Shown: positions 39,440 to 42,148 of the stretch, piece after piece
How the letters are laid out: every line of letters begins with the position of its first letter
Position numbering within the stretch: the first letter of the stretch is position 1
Assembly (NCBI GenBank): GCA_012032555.1
Contig: JAAUSR010000045.1
Coordinates: forward strand, 1 to 42,148
Source: Thioploca sp.
Lineage (GTDB): Bacteria; Pseudomonadota; Gammaproteobacteria; Beggiatoales; Beggiatoaceae
Direction of reading: 5' to 3'
Length of the DNA: 42,148 nucleotides
Translations under genes and position numbers: made by a program
Notes under the pieces: generated by a model
What the model was told of the DNA's origin: nothing
What the model saw: the letters and a program-made list of their open reading frames with translations, nothing else
Database searches by the model: none

Positions 39440-39868
39440 ATGGTAAAATTCCAAACAGTAGCCGATTTTACATTCCCAATTGAGGCATATTTAGCTAAAG
39501 GGCGGTTAGAAGCGGAAGGTATTCCGGCTTGGGTTGTACATGAAAATCATGTGTGGGCTAATTGGATGTACTCCCAAGCATTGGGTGGTGTAAAGCTCCA
39601 GGTATTAGAGAATAATCTTGAAGCAGCTCATTTAGTCTTAGAAAAGCATTTAAAAGGTGCATACGAAAGTGATCTCGACAGTGAATTTCCCGATATAGAA
39701 ATAGAAGAAGATCGCTGCCCTCAGTGTGGAGCAAAACACTATGAAAGTCGATTATCGCTATCTTCGCTAATAACTGTACTGCTAACATTTGGCGTATTTA
39801 CCATTATTTTCCCATTGAGAAAAAAGCATCATAAATGTCTAGAATGTGGATTCCATTGGAAACACTAG
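39440..39868 (+). CDS. DUF2007 domain protein with split zinc ribbon and membrane segment
   Basis: The protein has 142 residues. The N-terminus is a DUF2007 (putative signal-transducing) domain: FPIEAYLAKGRLEAEGIPAW, with LGGVKLQVLENNLEAAHLVL. Then CPQCG and, after a hydrophobic segment (LSSLITVLLTFGVFTIIFPL), CLECGFHW. The two cysteine pairs could form a zinc ribbon around a short membrane-interacting hairpin. DUF2007 proteins have no settled role. It lies 122 bp after the second kinase and has a weak ribosome site, so cotranscription is uncertain. Confidence 0.85.
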   Translation: MVKFQTVADFTFPIEAYLAKGRLEAEGIPAWVVHENHVWANWMYSQALGGVKLQVLENNLEAAHLVLEKHLKGAYESDLDSEFPDIEIEEDRCPQCGAKHYESRLSLSSLITVLLTFGVFTIIFPLRKKHHKCLECGFHWKH

Positions 39869-39894
39869 CTGAGTAGCCCGCGTAGGGTGTATAA

Positions 39895-40110
39895 GCGAAG
39901 CGCCATATTGTAGAAAGGTGATAATAGCTTTGGCTTGCCCATTGATGGTCGTTTCTAGAACCATTTCATCTTTAACAATCATTCGGTTGATGTTTCCACA
40001 AAAAATGAAGGGATACGTATTGCCCAACCCCGTTTTGCTAACATAGCTAAAATATTATCAATATATTGAGTCGTCAAGTGACTTATTACTAACTATTTTG
40101 AACATTTCAA
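39895..40110 (-). pseudogene. PIN-domain toxin-like remnant
   Basis: The minus strand reads LVIS, LTTQYIDNILAMLAKRGWAI and RIP, then after a frame change KDEMVLETTINGQAKAIITF. The second part fits the (D)DEMVLEtAxNGxAxAIVTF centre of PIN-family toxins (COG1569 type), where the first Asp/Glu pair is catalytic. The N-terminal Asp strand and the end are missing, so this is a broken relic. No antitoxin gene is visible. Confidence 0.5.
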
Positions 40111-40187
40111 AACAGCTTCATACTCTAGAAACAAAGGTACCAAAAGCAAAAACGTAAACTTATTTTTGCTTTTTATGATCATAGGAC

Positions 40188-40559
40188 TTATACATGGACA
40201 GCGGGCCGAAATTTGGGGTTGAGATACTCTTTCATGTTGCACACCAGCTTGATAACTCGGTGATATTGCTCAACTCGCCAAGGCGAGTCGTGTTGGTGTA
40301 TAAAGGCTTTCCTATCGAAGGTGGTGAATGGTGTGGTATCGGTCAGATAAATCACATCATGGCGCAATTGGTTTTTTAACTGCGTCGGAAACCGCTTCAC
40401 CTGACGGCAATTCTTTAGCCAAACTATCATGCTCTCATCGGCTATCTCTATCTTAAGTACCAAAGTCCATTCACCACCCTGGAAAGAATGATAGAATTCA
40501 TAATGTAAAACCAAGATATAGGTGCAAAAATTGTGATCGACCCGTGGTGAAAGATCCAC
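40188..40559 (-). pseudogene. Transposase C-terminal remnant (IS701/IS4-like)
   Basis: An open frame contains KIEIADESMIVWLKNCRQVK, TTFDRKAFIHQHDSPWRVEQ and YHRVIKLVCNMKEY. The W-x-V/I-E-x-YHRxIKQVCN block is the region around the catalytic Glu in these transposases. The N-terminal two thirds are absent. It could be the other end of the same element type as the remnant at 21515-22012, which keeps only the N-terminal part. Confidence 0.6.
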
Positions 40560-40854
40560 AAAATCGTCGAATTGAAAGATCCATAAAATCGTCGAATAAC
40601 TGTAGAAACGAAACCAATCATTGCCAATGGTTTCTTAGTAGAGAAAATTTCCTGGCGAGGAATTCCTCGCCTCACCGGAGTCGCGGTGAGTTGGATACCA
40701 GAATATGCCAATGAAATCTATTGTGGTGCTCTACTAACCTCATTATCGAGTAAAAAAACAGTCCCATGACCCGCGAAGGTGATGAAAGGTGGAGTTAGGT
40801 TGGGAATACCGCTTCCCCAAGTGGGGTATAGTTAGCTCTAGATGTCGTTAAAGA

Positions 40855-41127
40855 GTGGGGTATGCGGTTGACCAACGTGATCCAAGAGCAGCATTAAGAT
40901 TATGGCAATCATGGCCGCCTGTCTATCGGCGGGGTGCAGTTAGCTCTACGGATAACTGGAAAGCTTCTCGGGGAATTCTACCCCAAACCCACCATCGAGT
41001 CGTCGAGACAAATACCAGCAAGACTAATCATCTTGAGAGATTTAACCAGACTTGACGTCAGAGAGTTTCTCGTTACGAATTTTCGGTACCTACAAGCTCT
41101 GTCACCGAAAAAACAGCGACTATTTTA
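40855..41127 (+). pseudogene. IS1-family transposase remnant
   Basis: The frame YAVDQRDPRAALRLWQSWPP, VYRRGAVSSTDNWKASRGIL, HHRVVETNTSKTNHLERFNQ, stop (TGA), RQRVSR resembles InsB of IS1: LPPVYR..VxYTDxWEAY, the K-T-x-x-x-ERFN-N block and TLRQR. The acidic catalytic region (TDxW) is kept. A TGA replaces the Leu codon before RQR, and the N-terminal half is missing. Confidence 0.65.
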
Positions 41128-41885
41128 ACGGTCAGACAGTGGTCATGTTCTTCTTAGTGACATCCAAGGTAAGCTTGCCGGTGGGATTGCGGTTTTATTG
41201 CCCAGACCCAGCAGTCACGCTTTGGAACCAGGAAGATAACAAGCTCAAAAAACCCGGCGTGAAACAGTTCAAACGCCCGCCCAAACCGGCTCCTAATTCC
41301 CATTATCCAACTCAACCTGAATTGACTATAGCGTTTCAAATATTATCATCCTCAAATTCAGGTCAAAGCCATATTGGTAGCTGCGTTGTATAGCAGTGGC
41401 CAGTTTATGAATCGAGCAGCAGAAGTCTTCACCAATACCCAGATCATAAGCCAATTGCGGAAAACTCAACGAGTAAGATTTCGTAACCAAGAGAGGACTG
41501 GAAGTTATATGTATGAAGGATGGGAGCAATCGGCCCCGCAGTATGACTATGAGGGATCAGGCAGCAGAAGCCCGATTCTGAGTCTGTTGTTGGACTATGC
41601 CCTCCTCCTTCACCCAGAACAATCAGCCCGCCTTGAAAACCAACTGCCCGCTTGTATAGTCGGCAGCCGGCAACAGAAATCTCGGATGGAGGCACTAGTA
41701 GAGGCTATTCGTATCGTAGTATTATCAATGCCGATAATCCTCACGACAAGTTGGATGAAATGGTTGAGGTCGCAAAAAGGCTCTTGGTACTCAGACCATC
41801 CGCAAAACATATGAATGGCAGAGAGTTAGGCCGGCTTGAACCTACCCACTCTTTAAAGTATCGGGTCATCGCTTGTATGTTATAA
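41128..41885 (+). pseudogene. Second DDE transposase remnant, 3' part
   Basis: After the IS1-like piece the frame changes to NGQTVVMFFLVTSKVSLPVG, LRFYCPDPAVTLWNQEDNKL, KRPPKPAPNSHYPTQPELT, then with frameshifts FMNRAAEVFTNTQIISQLRK, LLLHPEQSARLENQLPACIV and GRELGRLEPTHSLKYRVIA. This is the distal half of a DDE transposase broken at about 41370 and 41700. The family name is not certain. It has no start and no visible inverted ends. Confidence 0.6.
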
Positions 41886-42148
41886 GCAATAAATTCTGCT
41901 TCGGTCAAGCCTAAAAAACTTGATAGTCGAGTTTAATTCTGTCGAAGAAAATTTTTTTTGAGGGTTATATTAAAGTATTTTCTCAGATTTGGGTATAGAA
42001 ATAGAATTAGTAGACAAATACCTCCTTTAGTCAGATATATTTTGGTGATTAGTTTGCAAAGGAACAAAAACACAGAATATGAATGGTTCGTGGAAATTAA
42101 TAAGAAATTATATACGCAATATAAATTTTATACGAAATGTATATGTAG
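41886..42148. other. AT-rich end of the window, nothing recognised
   Basis: About 260 bp beyond the last transposase remnant, strongly AT-rich towards the end. I see no gene, repeat or hairpin here that I can support. Confidence 0.6.

Noticed and set aside
40448-40711. 87-codon minus-strand frame upstream of the transposase remnant
   Set aside because: It contains no motif of any transposase or other family and overlaps the remnant in another frame.
1-42148. tRNA or rRNA genes
   Set aside because: No cloverleaf-like segment with the TTCGANNC-type T-arm in a matching context, and no rRNA core sequence, was noticed on either strand. A covariance-model scan would be decisive and was not run.

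Overview
The window looks like the chromosome of an AT-rich gammaproteobacterium, most plausibly a large sulfur bacterium of the Beggiatoa/Thiomargarita type. This is inference, not a database match. It rests on a DsrE/rhodanese sulfur-handling cluster, abundant hybrid histidine kinases, DUF1566, DUF29 and SPINDLY-like TPR proteins, a PD-(D/E)XK-like protein with a leucine/proline tail repeat, and intergenic spaces full of palindromic repeats, alongside standard gammaproteobacterial carAB-greA, argDF and trpFBA genes.

Layout. 1-3270: a secreted DUF1566 protein and a nuclease-like protein between hairpin arrays and two copies of a roughly 137-bp inverted-repeat element. 3280-5518: an ArsR-rhodanese regulator facing a DsrE / methyltransferase / periplasmic DsrE operon, with a 20-bp perfect palindrome between them. 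5631-7774: a TPR-OGT (GT41) protein. 7981-13324: carA-carB-greA and a gamma-glutamylcyclotransferase-like gene on the minus strand. 13765-17479: an envelope protein, a DUF4426 protein, argD and argF. 17640-20317: trpA and an in-frame trpF-trpB fusion. 20650-23421: a sucrose-phosphatase-like HAD enzyme, decayed transposase and OST-HTH fragments, and a di-haem peroxidase. 24210-39868: a signalling region with two paralogous three-receiver hybrid kinases, one next to a periplasmic binding protein. Between them lie DUF29 genes, a PD-(D/E)XK-like gene, a leucine-rich-repeat protein, an unrecognised gene and a stray receiver-domain copy. 39895-41885: a graveyard of transposase and toxin remnants.

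How the genes work together. carAB makes carbamoyl phosphate, which ArgF combines with ornithine; ArgD acts two steps earlier on the route to ornithine. TrpF, TrpB and TrpA carry the later steps of tryptophan synthesis. The ArsR/DsrE cluster probably senses and handles reactive or persulfidic sulfur. The two kinases look like membrane sensors of small molecules feeding multistep phosphorelays.

A caution that affects reading: five otherwise intact genes are broken at six places, and each break is repaired by adding exactly one base, several of them in homopolymers. This suggests single-base under-calls in the assembly rather than five pseudogenes. The IS, OST-HTH and PIN fragments, in contrast, look truly decayed.
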